Positions 36,718-45,901 are shown, numbered from the stretch's first letter. The stretch is DNA of 64,000 bases from an uncultured Roseovarius sp. (GCA_947496175.1 CANMBU010000001.1:806001-870000); one strand, 5' to 3'. Notes: generated from the sequence alone by a model not told the origin. Program-made: numbers and translations.

Positions 36718-37191
36718 ATGGATGATCAGTTTCGCCTGACCAAAAACGACTGGCTGGATGGCACAGCACTTTTGATCCTGCGTCTGGGTTTGGCGTGGTT
36801 TATGTTCCTGTGGGCCGCACACAAGATCATCACGCCAGGCCAGTATCAACAATTGGCCCGCCATTTTGATGAGGTCGAGCTAAGCCTCTGGCAGGTCTAC
36901 TCTGCAGGCGGACTACAAATTGCAATCTGCCTATGCGTGGCCATTGGCATCTTCCGATACGCTTCCTATTCGACGCTTCTGGTAATGCATTTTTTCACAG
37001 TGGCACGTCGTTGGGAGCGGTTTTTTGATCCCTTCGCCCTCAATGACCGTGGGTTTCCTATAAACCGAAACCCGGTAATTGACCTTGCCGTTCTCGGCGC
37101 CTTGATCGCGCTGGTGCTCTTGATCCGTCGAGACCACCTGAGCCTGGGCGGCTGGCTTAACCGGCATCACCGTACCGCGTGGTGGCACTGA
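36718..37191 (+). CDS. DoxX-like small membrane protein
   Basis: 157 residues with four membrane helices (about 17-35, 60-79, 81-97, 117-135). The opening DGTALLILRLGLAWFMFLWAAHKIITP resembles DoxX/DUF417-like proteins, starting near residue 14. The long loop ERFFDPFALNDRGFPIN between helices 3 and 4 is rich in Phe and Arg. Function unknown. Coupled to the PhyH gene by a 3-base gap, so it may work with it. Confidence 0.6.
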   Translation: MDDQFRLTKNDWLDGTALLILRLGLAWFMFLWAAHKIITPGQYQQLARHFDEVELSLWQVYSAGGLQIAICLCVAIGIFRYASYSTLLVMHFFTVARRWERFFDPFALNDRGFPINRNPVIDLAVLGALIALVLLIRRDHLSLGGWLNRHHRTAWWH

Positions 37192-37226
37192 AAAGGCCCT
37201 CCGGTGCGCAACCGAAGGGCCCTTTT
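37191..37226. terminator. bidirectional terminator between DoxX-like gene and tpa
   Basis: Imperfect inverted repeat AAAAGGCCCTCCGGT ... ACCGAAGGGCCCTTTT around GCGCA, with A-run and T-run at the two ends, between convergent stops 37191 and 37246. It can serve both strands. Confidence 0.75.
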
Positions 37227-37245
37227 GACTTTGATACCTTAAAGC

Positions 37246-38628
37246 TTAGCCGAAGACCTTGCCCAGCGCGTTATCCACAGCCGAGACAATCTCGTCGATA
37301 TCGTCCTTGGTTGAGATCAACGCAGGTGAGAAGCAAAGCGTATTGTTGAACCCCGGGATCGACCGATTGGTCACCCCAATGATGACACCTTGCTGCATAC
37401 AGTCGGCAACCACCGCCTGAGCCTGCTTTTCGTCTACAGGATCACGGCTGTCACGATCAGCTACCAGCTCGGCACCAAGGAATAGACCCTTGCCACGCAC
37501 ATGGCCAATCACGGCATGTTTGTCGGCAAGCGCGCTGAGTTGATCAAACATGTAATCGCCCATCTGGGCCGTGTTCTCCAGAAGGTTCTCCTCCTCGATG
37601 ATCGCCATGTTTTCAAGAGCCGCTGCAGGGCCCGCAGTACAGCCACCAAAAGTCGAGATATCACGGAAGTAGTCCAGCGGATCCTCAACATTCTCTTTGA
37701 ACATCTCAAAGACACGCTCATTGGTCACGCAGCATGCAATGGCCGCATAACCCGAGGCCACACCTTTGGCCATGGTGACGAAATCCGGCTCAATGCCATA
37801 ATGCTGGTAGCCAAACCAGGTGCCCGTACGTCCCACACCGCAAACCACTTCGTCGATATGCAGAAGGATGTCATACTTGCGGCAGATCTCTTGCACACGT
37901 GGCCAGTAACCTTCTGGGGGCGTGATCACCCCGCCGCCCGCTGTCACTGGCTCAAGGCAAAGTGCTCCGACAGTATCCGGACCTTCTGCCAGGATGACTT
38001 CTTCAATCGCATTGGCCGCCGCGATGCCGTATTCCTCACCCGACAGATCCCATTGCGCGCGATACTCAAGGCAGTGCGGAACCCGCACGAAGCCCGGCGC
38101 AAATGGGCCATACTGCGCATTGCGCTCATCCTGACCCCCGGCTGACATCGTCGCCAGGGTCGAGCCGTGGTAATCGCGATCACGATAGAGGATTTTGTAT
38201 TTCTTGCCGCCATAACGCTTGTGCGAGATCTGGCGCACCATTTTGAAGGCTTTTTCGTTCGCCTCAGACCCTGAGTTCACGTAATACACGCGGCTCATAC
38301 CAGGCATCTTCGAAATCAGACGTTCGGAAAATTGCGCGCCCGGAATCGAGCCAGCCGTACCAGCGAAGTAGTTTAACTTGATCAACTGGTCGCGTACGGC
38401 ATTGGCGATCCGCTCACGGCCATAGCCAACGTTAACGGTCCAAACACCACCGGACACTGCATCCAGATGCTCTTTGCCATGCTGGTCCCAAACCCGCATG
38501 CCCTTGCCTTCAACGATGATCCGTGGAGCACCGGTTTCAAACGGTTTGTGCTGGATCAGGTGATGCCACACATGTGCGCGATCGGCATCGACGATTTTTT
38601 CAATATCATTCAGCTGGTTGCCATCCAT
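37246..38628 (-). CDS. tpa: taurine--pyruvate aminotransferase
   Basis: 460 residues of the class III aminotransferases. PLP motifs: VNSGSEANEKAFKM, DYHGSTLATMS, LLHIDEVVCGVGRTG and the Schiff-base Lys in TMAKGVASGYA. The N-terminus MDGNQLNDIEKIVDADRAH is as in Roseobacter Tpa. It converts taurine plus pyruvate to sulfoacetaldehyde and alanine. ATG 38628 is preferred over the open frame to 38682. Divergent from tauABC, which supports the assignment; xsc, pta and tauR are not in the window, so sulfoacetaldehyde must be handled by genes elsewhere. Confidence 0.88.
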   Translation of the reverse strand: MDGNQLNDIEKIVDADRAHVWHHLIQHKPFETGAPRIIVEGKGMRVWDQHGKEHLDAVSGGVWTVNVGYGRERIANAVRDQLIKLNYFAGTAGSIPGAQFSERLISKMPGMSRVYYVNSGSEANEKAFKMVRQISHKRYGGKKYKILYRDRDYHGSTLATMSAGGQDERNAQYGPFAPGFVRVPHCLEYRAQWDLSGEEYGIAAANAIEEVILAEGPDTVGALCLEPVTAGGGVITPPEGYWPRVQEICRKYDILLHIDEVVCGVGRTGTWFGYQHYGIEPDFVTMAKGVASGYAAIACCVTNERVFEMFKENVEDPLDYFRDISTFGGCTAGPAAALENMAIIEEENLLENTAQMGDYMFDQLSALADKHAVIGHVRGKGLFLGAELVADRDSRDPVDEKQAQAVVADCMQQGVIIGVTNRSIPGFNNTLCFSPALISTKDDIDEIVSAVDNALGKVFG

Positions 38629-39026
38629 GAGAAGCTCCATCAAGTAAAACCCGTCAACGGGACGGGCACAGGTGATTGCCATTTCAAAAACTCTGCCCAG
38701 TATCAGCCTTGAATCCCGCCTCTAAAATAGGGCCAGTTGGGAGCTTTGATTACAGCCAATTCAAATGAACACCCCACAACTCGCCCTTGAAAAACATTTG
38801 TTTTCAAAAGGTTTGACAGAAGATTTTCGAAAATTCAGTTTCGGATGTGCAAAACATTGGTTTGAAATGTCACAAAACCATTGAACGGAATCGTAAATTC
38901 GGCTCGGATGTCGGCGCGTCTGTTGCCACTCCCGCAGGAGTGGCGCAGGATTTTTGTGTCTGCCTCAAGGTCATGGGCAGGCGCACAACAAAACAATGAC
39001 CGAAGAATATAGGGAGAAATCTTCAC
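38629..39026. promoter_or_regulatory. divergent tpa/tauABC control region with leader hairpin
   Basis: 398 bases without a gene. The middle (38740-38890) is AT-rich and probably holds both promoters. At 38925-38944 a perfect 8-bp stem, GCCACTCC/GGAGTGGC with loop CGCA, is followed 6 bases later by TTTTT (38951-38955), so it could act as an attenuator or 5' stabiliser in the tauA leader. A single CTGGCCCTAT on the minus strand near 38725 resembles one TauR half site (8 of 10 bases), but the second repeat was not found. Confidence 0.55.
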
Positions 39027-40010
39027 ATGACACGCAAGTCAACACTCATGGGTGCCGTGGCCGGTCTGGCCGTTATGGCAGGCGCAGCGCAGGCTGCGGA
39101 CGAAATCACCGTGGGCTATTTCCTTGAATGGCCAATGCCGTTCCAGTTTGCCAAAGAACAAGGCATGTATGACGAAGCACTCGGCGCCAAGGTCAACTGG
39201 GTCAGCTTTGATACAGGGACCGCCATGAGCGCGGCCATGGCATCGGGCGACGTCCAGATCTCTGTCAGCCAGGGTGTACCGCCCTTCGTTGTGGCGACAT
39301 CTGCCGGTCAGGACCTGCAAATCATTGATGTGGCCGTGTCCTACTCGGACAACGACAACTGCGTCGTGTCCTCCGGTCTTGAGATCGACAAGGACAGCGC
39401 AGCAGAGCTCGCCGGCAAGAAAGTCGCCGTTCCGCTCGGCACAGCTGCGCACTATGGCTTCCTCAAGCAAATGAGCCACTTTGGCGTGGCCCTCGATAGC
39501 CTGAACGTCGTCGACATGGCACCTGCCGAGGGCCAGGCGGCTCTGGCACAAGGCGCTGTTGACATGGCCTGTGGCTGGGGTGGCGCACTGCGTCGCATGA
39601 AAGAAAGCGGCAACGTGCTTTTGACTGGCGCTGAAAAAGAAGAGCTGGGCATCCTCGTCTTCGACGTGACCTCTGCTCCCTCTTCTTTCGTGGCAGAAAA
39701 CAGCGACATGGTTGCCAAGTTTCTTGACGTGACAGCAGAAGCCAACGCGATGTGGGCCGATGAGGCCAACCACGCAAAAATGCTGCCTGTGATCGCCAAG
39801 GACGCTGGTATGTCCGAGGACGACACCAAAGCCACAATCAGCACCTTTGTCTTCCCAACTGTAGAAGATCAGCTGTCTGAAAAATGGCTCGGTGGCGGCG
39901 CGCAGGAGTTCATGAAAGGCGTTGCTGACGTCTTCGTGGAAGCAGGCTCCATCGACGGTGCAAAAGCATCTTATGCAGACAACGTAAACGCAGGCCCACT
40001 GGGTCAATAA
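39027..40010 (+). CDS. tauA: taurine ABC transporter substrate-binding protein
   Basis: 327 residues with signal peptide (GAAQAADE, cleavage near residue 23). The NMT1/SsuA-like fold shows in ITVGYFLEWPMPFQFAKEQG, DVQISVSQGVPPFVV and GKKVAVPLGTAAHYGFL. It binds taurine in the periplasm. GGGAGAAA precedes the ATG. Followed by a hairpin that likely raises its level over the permease and ATPase. Confidence 0.88.
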   Translation: MTRKSTLMGAVAGLAVMAGAAQAADEITVGYFLEWPMPFQFAKEQGMYDEALGAKVNWVSFDTGTAMSAAMASGDVQISVSQGVPPFVVATSAGQDLQIIDVAVSYSDNDNCVVSSGLEIDKDSAAELAGKKVAVPLGTAAHYGFLKQMSHFGVALDSLNVVDMAPAEGQAALAQGAVDMACGWGGALRRMKESGNVLLTGAEKEELGILVFDVTSAPSSFVAENSDMVAKFLDVTAEANAMWADEANHAKMLPVIAKDAGMSEDDTKATISTFVFPTVEDQLSEKWLGGGAQEFMKGVADVFVEAGSIDGAKASYADNVNAGPLGQ

Positions 40011-40025
40011 GTTACGTATCTCAAA

Positions 40026-40050
40026 AGGCGGGCGCCTTGCGCGCCCGTCT
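40026..40050 (+). terminator. intra-operon hairpin between tauA and tauB
   Basis: 10-bp stem (40026-40035 with 40041-40050, one G-T pair) around CTTGC, followed by TTC. Weak U-tract, so more likely a partial terminator or mRNA stabiliser in the 91-base gap than a full stop. Confidence 0.6.
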
Positions 40051-40101
40051 TTCATTGAGGCGCAGCCAAGCGCCAAACGACCTGCCAAAAAGGGGACACT
40101 T

Positions 40102-40908
40102 GTGGACGGTCTATTTATAGATGACATCTCTATGCGCTTTGACCTGCCGAACGGCGGTCATGTCCAGGCGCTGAAAAATGTGACGCTCGACATTAAGTCG
40201 GGCGAGTTGATGAGTGTTCTTGGCCCATCTGGCTGCGGGAAGACAACCCTGCTGAACATCGTGGCGGGATTTCTCGCGCCGACCGAAGGCAAGATCATGT
40301 TGAATGGTCATGAAGTCACCGGGCCACACCCCGAACGCGGAATGGTGTTCCAGCAAGGTGCCTTATTTGAATGGATGAACGTTCGTGACAACGTGAGTTT
40401 CGGTCCGGACATGAAAGGCATGAGCCGCAAGGAAAGTGCCGAAAACGTTGAGCATCTGCTCGATATCGTGGGCCTTCAGGACTTTAAGGAAAAGGCCGTC
40501 TACGAACTTTCCGGGGGCATGCAACAGCGTGTGGCGCTCGCCCGCTGTCTGGCAAACGATCCCGACGTGATCCTGATGGACGAACCACTTGGCGCGCTTG
40601 ACGCTCTGACGCGCGAAAAAATGCAAAGCCTCGTGCTTGATCTTTGGAAGGACACGGGCAAGACCATCATCCTGATCACGCACTCCGTGGAAGAAGCCCT
40701 TCTGCTCGGAGAGCGCCTGCTCGTTATGGCGCCACGTCCAGGGCGTGTTCACAAAGAATACCGCCTGCCCTTTGCCGATCTCGGTGTAGGCAACGACCTG
40801 CGGGATGTTAAGAAACACAAAGACTACAACACAACCCGTGAAGAAATTCTCGAAATGATCTGGAACATGGAAGAAGAGATCATGGGCCGGGCGGAGGAAA
40901 GCGCATGA
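40102..40908 (+). CDS. tauB: taurine ABC transporter ATP-binding protein
   Basis: 268 residues. Walker A GPSGCGKTT, signature LSGGMQQRVALARCL, Walker B VILMDEP and switch His in LITHSVEEAL are all intact. Homologue of TauB/SsuB. Starts at GTG 40102 with AGGGGA just upstream and overlaps tauC in ATGA. Powers TauC. Confidence 0.9.
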   Translation: MDGLFIDDISMRFDLPNGGHVQALKNVTLDIKSGELMSVLGPSGCGKTTLLNIVAGFLAPTEGKIMLNGHEVTGPHPERGMVFQQGALFEWMNVRDNVSFGPDMKGMSRKESAENVEHLLDIVGLQDFKEKAVYELSGGMQQRVALARCLANDPDVILMDEPLGALDALTREKMQSLVLDLWKDTGKTIILITHSVEEALLLGERLLVMAPRPGRVHKEYRLPFADLGVGNDLRDVKKHKDYNTTREEILEMIWNMEEEIMGRAEESA

Positions 40909-42215
40909 CCGGTATTCTCGTACTTGCGCTCTATGTGGGCGCCTTCTTTGGCAGTTACCTAATCCTGTCCAGACTGCTTCAACGTTACTTTGCGCGCGAA
41001 GGGTTCAACAAACTCAAGACTGTAACCTTCGGCGACGAAAGTGCTGTGAAAGCCAACCGAATAGCCTCGTTCCTTTCGGTCATAACTGTCTTCTTCCTGT
41101 GGGTAGCCTTCACGAACTCCGCAATTCCGCTACCGAAGCTGCCCGGACCGTTCGATGGAGACGTGACCTTCACCTACACAGCCACTCTACCTGATGGAGC
41201 AACTGACGACGCCGACGTCACGATACGTGTGTTTCGCGAGGACATACAGCAAACGCTCGACGAAGATGGCAATCCCGGACGAGAGCCGCCCGCCCCCGAG
41301 GTCGAACCAGGGGATGGATTTGCCAAGAACGATTCTCTCACTGTGGCGCGCTACGGGTTCAAGGTGATCCCGGTCTGGAACAATGACGACGTGTCGAAAA
41401 GCGATGGGTCAAAGATCACACATTTGAATGGACAACCTGTCGAACCGGGACAAAAGATCACCATTGCAGAAGGCACGATTGGTCTGACCGACAAGGGCAC
41501 GCCAACCTTCGAGCCCAAAACGGGCCTGCGTATGGCCCGGCTCTACTTGCCGGCACCCGAAGTTGTGCTGGAACGGTTCATCCGCCTGAACCAAGAGGGG
41601 TATCAGGGGTTCACACTCTGGGAACACACACGGTACTCTCTGCAACGCGTGCTTTTGGGCTTTCTCTTCGGTGCACTGATTGGCATTCCCATCGGTTATG
41701 CCATGGGCCTGACCAATTGGTCGCGCGGCTGGTTTGACCCGATCGTTGAATTCATGCGCCCCGTGCCACCCTTGGCCTTGATCCCGCTGATGATCATCTG
41801 GTTTGGGATTGGCGAGCTGTCCAAGGTTATCCTGCTCTTCCTGGCCGCCTTGTGGATCATGATCATTGCCGCAAGGTCTGGTGTGTCCGGTGTCGCCATT
41901 TCCAAGGTCCACGCGGCTTATTCACTTGGCGCGTCCAAGTGGCAAATTCTCAGCCGGGTCATCGTACCAAACTCGCTACCTGAAATCTTCACCGGTGCAC
42001 GGGTTGCCATGGGGGTCTGCTGGGGCACAGTTGTGGCGGCCGAACTCGTTGCAGCCGAAGTCGGTCTTGGCAAGATGATCGTGGTCGCGTCGAAGTTTCA
42101 GCTCACCGATATTGTCCTTGTCGGGATCATCCTGATTGGCATCATCGGGTTCCTGATCGACGTCGGCGTACGCGCCCTCGAAAACTGGCTCGTGCCCTGG
42201 AAAGGCCGGGTCTAG
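40905..42215 (+). CDS. tauC: taurine ABC transporter permease with large periplasmic insertion
   Basis: 436 residues against about 250-280 for ordinary TauC/SsuC. Two N-terminal helices (about 3-22 and 52-70) are followed by some 135 residues (about 76-212) of hydrophilic, beta-rich sequence (VTFTYTATLPDG, THLNGQPVEPGQKITIAEG), then the normal permease core starting LPAPEVVLERF, with the EAA loop YSLGASKWQILSRVIVPNSLPE. The insert should sit in the periplasm beside TauA. Reading frame and codon pattern are continuous, so no assembly break is apparent. Confidence 0.85.
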   Translation: MTGILVLALYVGAFFGSYLILSRLLQRYFAREGFNKLKTVTFGDESAVKANRIASFLSVITVFFLWVAFTNSAIPLPKLPGPFDGDVTFTYTATLPDGATDDADVTIRVFREDIQQTLDEDGNPGREPPAPEVEPGDGFAKNDSLTVARYGFKVIPVWNNDDVSKSDGSKITHLNGQPVEPGQKITIAEGTIGLTDKGTPTFEPKTGLRMARLYLPAPEVVLERFIRLNQEGYQGFTLWEHTRYSLQRVLLGFLFGALIGIPIGYAMGLTNWSRGWFDPIVEFMRPVPPLALIPLMIIWFGIGELSKVILLFLAALWIMIIAARSGVSGVAISKVHAAYSLGASKWQILSRVIVPNSLPEIFTGARVAMGVCWGTVVAAELVAAEVGLGKMIVVASKFQLTDIVLVGIILIGIIGFLIDVGVRALENWLVPWKGRV

Positions 42216-42226
42216 GCAAAAAACTG

Positions 42227-42253
42227 AAAACGCCCGGCTCGACCGGGCGTTTT
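42227..42253. terminator. bidirectional terminator between tauC and the ada-like gene
   Basis: 11-bp stem AAAACGCCCGG/CCGGGCGTTTT (42227-42237 with 42243-42253) around CTCGA, with T-runs on both outer sides, in the 38-base gap between convergent stops. Confidence 0.88.
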
Positions 42254-43105
42254 TTATTCCGCCTCCACCCGTGCACTTTCCCAAGCCAGGATGGCGCGTT
42301 TGACCGGAAGACCCCAGTGATAGCCACCCAAACCACCAGACTTGCGAAGCGCGCGATGGCAAGGGATGAGAAAACTCACAGGGTTACGACCAACCGCAGT
42401 GCCAACGGCACGCACGGCTTTGGGATGACCGATCGCCTCTGCAATCTCCGAGTAAGTGGTGACGTGCCCCGATGGAATCTGCAGCAGGGCTTCCCAAACC
42501 TTGATCTGAAACGGCGCACCGATCATGTAGAGAGGTGTCTTTTCAGCCGCCTGATCCCCTGCACCATAGGCGGTCAGAACCCAAGGTCGAAGCATCATCG
42601 GATCTTCTACGAAGTTTGCTTTGGGCCAGCGGGATAAAAGATCTTCCATGGCAGCGTCCTCACCAGTTTCACTGGCAAAGCCAATCCCGCAGATGCCTTT
42701 CTCAGTCCCCATCACAAGCGACAAACCAAAGGGGCTGTCGAACCACCCCCAATAGATCGTGAGCCCCTCACCTTTGCGCGCAAATTCACCTGGACTCATC
42801 GCTTCCCAACGCAGGAACAAATCATACAAACGACCAGTACCGGAAAGGCCCAATTCATGCGCCGTATCGAGCGTGGTGAACCGCTCAGCCAACATGTCTT
42901 TGGCCTGGCCTAACGCCAGATATTGCTGATACCGCTTTGGAGACACACCCACCCATTGAGTGAAAAGCCGCTGAAAATGCGCCGGGCTCATGTTCATTTT
43001 TTCAGCCAGCTCATTCAGCGAAAGCTTTGGATCTGCGTTATCGATCAGGTCAATGGCGCGGCGCATAACGTTAAAATGGTATCTATCATGTGTAGGAGCA
43101 TTCAT
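42254..43105 (-). CDS. Ada-like AraC domain plus methylated-DNA-protein-cysteine methyltransferase
   Basis: 283 residues. The N-terminal AraC helix-turn-helix (about 20-105; LSLNELAEKMNMSPAHFQRLF) is joined to an MGMT domain whose active-site Cys is in FLIPCHRAL, with IPSGHVTTYSEIAEAIG as DNA-binding helix. Compared with E. coli Ada, the N-terminal zinc/phosphotriester domain (Cys4) is missing, so it repairs O6-alkylguanine and may still regulate. ATG 43105 has GAGG upstream. Confidence 0.88.
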   Translation of the reverse strand: MNAPTHDRYHFNVMRRAIDLIDNADPKLSLNELAEKMNMSPAHFQRLFTQWVGVSPKRYQQYLALGQAKDMLAERFTTLDTAHELGLSGTGRLYDLFLRWEAMSPGEFARKGEGLTIYWGWFDSPFGLSLVMGTEKGICGIGFASETGEDAAMEDLLSRWPKANFVEDPMMLRPWVLTAYGAGDQAAEKTPLYMIGAPFQIKVWEALLQIPSGHVTTYSEIAEAIGHPKAVRAVGTAVGRNPVSFLIPCHRALRKSGGLGGYHWGLPVKRAILAWESARVEAE

Positions 43106-43135
43106 AGCGGGCCTCATTGGCTAGATGATCCGAAT

Positions 43136-44173
43136 TTAGGCTATGCATATGTCGCCTGCGACCCGAATATTGCGCAACTGTGGTGGTGATCTACGTTTCA
43201 TGCGAAGCGATTTTCTGATTTTCAGATACGCGCGCGTCTCTCTCTCACTTAGGCAGGGACGGGCCGTTTTCATTTTGCAGAGCGCATCACCCAAAGCTTC
43301 TTCCGCCTGCATGAGGTTTTCTTTGGACAAACGTTGGATTGCTTCTTTTCCAGGGAAAAAGCTTTCAATCCATTAACCATTGGCGTGAATAATCTGATGC
43401 GTTTCAAACAGGAAATGGTGGCGTTGAATTCCACCCGGCCAGCGCTCTGGGCTCAGTCTGGAACACCCAAATTCATACGCCTGCGCAAGCACCTCATCAT
43501 GTCCAAAAGACAAGCCAACCAAAGGATCACGCACAAGAACCCGATGATCCCTTGAAACCCACAATTTCCTGCAACCTCTCGCTTCGTCAGAAATCATGAC
43601 CGGCCAAAGCTTGGGAGACGTCACCAGACGCGCCAAAGAAACCTGCGTTACAAAACGGCAGAGGACCTCTTGCAATCCATGGTCCAGCGTTTGCACCCGC
43701 GTCCCAGCGGCAATGTCAGCAACCTCCAGAGCGCCCAGTTAAATTTCGATCTTCACTCTTTGGGTGAAACACGGGATCAAAGTTCCCTCGAAATAGGAAT
43801 ACACAATATCAACTTGATGAGAGTCCGTGACCGGAGAGCTACCGTCCAGTGTAAGATGCTCGCTTGAGGCACACCCCACTTGCATGCCGCCTACCTCAAG
43901 CCGGTCCAGATAAATGTATCCACCCGGTCCAGAAAGCTCGGCGTAGCCAGGCAGTTCCATTGTCCCACTGGCGGCGATGTTTCCGGCGGCGTTATGAACA
44001 TCGGCCGTTTGGTTTGAATCTCCAGATGCATACGCCGTGGCATCATCATCGGTCACAACAACACGGTAACGACCACCATCCGCTGTATAGCTGGAACTAA
44101 AATCAAAGCGCCCAGTGCCGGAATAATATCCCACAGCACTGCTGTTGTAGATGTAGAACTGTTACGTCGCCAT
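43136..44173 (-). pseudogene. Hint (hedgehog/intein) domain protein, stopped by three in-frame TAA codons
   Basis: One reading frame of 345 codons from ATG 44173 keeps family sequence throughout but carries TAA at 44162-44164 (codon 4), 43739-43741 and 43373-43375; the final stop at 43136 is also TAA. No frameshift is needed. N-terminal part: VGYYSGTGRFDFSSSYTAD and YAELSGPGGYIYLDRLEVGG; Hint start with Cys in LIPCFTQRVKIEI; then ADIAAGTRVQTLDHGLQ, VSRDHRVLVRD, FETHQIIHANG and, past the third stop, WIESFFPGKEAIQRLS. Rhodobacteraceae encode many such autoprocessing proteins. This copy is almost certainly inactive. Confidence 0.8.
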
Positions 44174-44273
44174 AACCCACACCACGTAACACCAGGCGCA
44201 CAATGACAGGCTCCAGTTTCAATAGTTTTGACGCACTCTTGCTCCCTCCTCAGCCTTCCGGCAAAAGGCGGTT

Positions 44274-44918
44274 ATGGCCAAGCAACTCGACTACCACACC
44301 ATCCGCGAAATCTTCACCCGCTTTCGCGATGCCGAGGACGCGCCCAAAGGCGAGCTGCACCATGTCAACGCCTACACGCTTGTCGTGGCGGTCGCCCTTT
44401 CGGCGCAAGCAACGGATGCAGGAGTGAACAAAGCCACCAAGGCGCTCTTTGAAAAAGCCGACACCCCGCAAAAAATGCTCAATCTTGGCGAAGAGCAATT
44501 GATCGAGCATATCAAGACCATTGGCCTTTACCGCAATAAGGCCAAAAACGTGATGAAACTCTCGCGCATTCTGGTCGAGGATTATGGCGGCGAGGTGCCC
44601 AATTCCCGGGCCGCTCTGCAATCTTTGCCCGGTGTCGGGCGCAAGACCGCAAATGTGGTCCTCAACATGTGGTGGCGCCATCCGGCTCAGGCCGTCGACA
44701 CGCATATATTCCGCGTTGGCAATCGAACCGGCATTGCCCCCGGCAAAGATGTCGATGCCGTTGAACGCGCAATCGAAGACCACATCCCCGCTGATTTCCA
44801 ACTGCACGCCCATCACTGGCTTATCCTGCATGGCCGCTACATCTGTGTTGCGCGCAAGCCCAAATGCGGTGCGTGCCTTATTCGCGATCTCTGCCCATTC
44901 GAGGACAAAACTCTATGA
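44274..44918 (+). CDS. nth: endonuclease III
   Basis: 214 residues. The helix-hairpin-helix LPGVGRKTANVV carries the catalytic Lys, and VDTHIFRVGNRTG the catalytic Asp. The C-terminal 4Fe-4S ligands are C-x6-C-x2-C-x5-C in CVARKPKCGACLIRDLC. It removes oxidised pyrimidines and nicks the abasic site in base excision repair. Its stop overlaps the adenosine kinase start in ATGA. Confidence 0.95.
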   Translation: MAKQLDYHTIREIFTRFRDAEDAPKGELHHVNAYTLVVAVALSAQATDAGVNKATKALFEKADTPQKMLNLGEEQLIEHIKTIGLYRNKAKNVMKLSRILVEDYGGEVPNSRAALQSLPGVGRKTANVVLNMWWRHPAQAVDTHIFRVGNRTGIAPGKDVDAVERAIEDHIPADFQLHAHHWLILHGRYICVARKPKCGACLIRDLCPFEDKTL

Positions 44919-45901
44919 CAAAGTACCACGTTGTTGGCATCGGCAATGCCGTCGTCGATATCATTAGCCAAGCTGACGATAGTTTCCTAAGCCGCATGGA
45001 CATCGAAAAGGGCGTGATGCAGCTCATTGATGAAGATCGCTGCTCGTTTCTCTATGACAACATGGAAAACCGCACGCAAATGGCAGGCGGATCTGTCGCC
45101 AATACCATCGCGGGAATTGGAGCTTTGGGTCTTGATACCGCCTTTATCGGACGCGTTAGCGATGATGAGGCTGGGCGAGACTACATCGCAGGAATGAAAG
45201 AGAGCGGCACGGCATTTATCAACGACCCCGTAACCAATGGTGAGTTACCAACCTCACGCTCAATGATCTTCGTCTCACCGGACGGCGAACGGTCGATGAA
45301 CACTTACCTGGGCATCTCTACAGAACTCAGCACCGATGACGTAGACCATGCCGTAGCTGCAGCTACGCAGCTGCTCTTTCTCGAAGGCTACCTCTACGAC
45401 AAGGACAAAGGCAAAGAAGCCCTGCTCAGCGCTGCACGGACCTGTCGGAAAGCCGGCGGCAAGGCCGGGATCACCCTTTCCGATCCATTCTGCGTTGACC
45501 GCCATCGCGCCGATTTCCGCAAAATCGCCCGAGAACTTGATGTCGTCATCGGCAACGAACACGAATGGCGGTCGCTTTATGAGACAGACGATCTGGGCGC
45601 GGCACTTGAGGCGGCAGCCTCGGAAAGTAAACTCATCGTCTGCACCCGCTCAGGCCATGATGTTGTGATTGTCGAAGGCGACGACACAATCACTGTTCCT
45701 GTGCATGAAGTGCCCCCGATAGATACAACCGGTGCAGGCGATCAGTTCGCAGCGGGTTTCATCTACGGCCTGGCAACAGGTGTTTCACTGGAGATTGCGG
45801 GCCGCATGGGTTGTGTAGCAGCAGCAGAGGTCATAGGCCACTACGGCGCGCGACCGGAGTCGGAAGTCATGCAAGCTTTCAAAGATCACGGCTTGGTGTA
45901 G
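44915..45901 (+). CDS. PfkB-family carbohydrate/adenosine kinase
   Basis: 328 residues of the ribokinase fold. N-terminal GIGNAVVDII and GGSVANTIAG (substrate side), C-terminal DTTGAGDQFAAGFIYGLATG with the catalytic Asp and anion hole. The family in alphaproteobacteria is usually annotated adenosine kinase; a sugar substrate cannot be excluded. ATG 44915 overlaps the nth stop; an earlier in-frame start would run inside nth. Confidence 0.85.
   Translation: MTKYHVVGIGNAVVDIISQADDSFLSRMDIEKGVMQLIDEDRCSFLYDNMENRTQMAGGSVANTIAGIGALGLDTAFIGRVSDDEAGRDYIAGMKESGTAFINDPVTNGELPTSRSMIFVSPDGERSMNTYLGISTELSTDDVDHAVAAATQLLFLEGYLYDKDKGKEALLSAARTCRKAGGKAGITLSDPFCVDRHRADFRKIARELDVVIGNEHEWRSLYETDDLGAALEAAASESKLIVCTRSGHDVVIVEGDDTITVPVHEVPPIDTTGAGDQFAAGFIYGLATGVSLEIAGRMGCVAAAEVIGHYGARPESEVMQAFKDHGLV

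Noticed and set aside
38629..39026. A TauR operator with two direct repeats
   Set aside because: Only one weak match (CTGGCCCTAT) was found.
39039..40127. 362-residue minus-strand frame opposite tauA
   Set aside because: Shadow of tauA, with Cys/His-rich composition typical of antisense reading.
43136..44134. Three separate small genes in the gap before nth
   Set aside because: They are pieces of a single Hint-domain reading frame separated only by in-frame TAA codons.
43136..44173. TAA readthrough or recoding in the Hint gene
   Set aside because: Several clear neighbours, such as tauA, end in TAA with nothing homologous after it, so TAA is an ordinary stop here.
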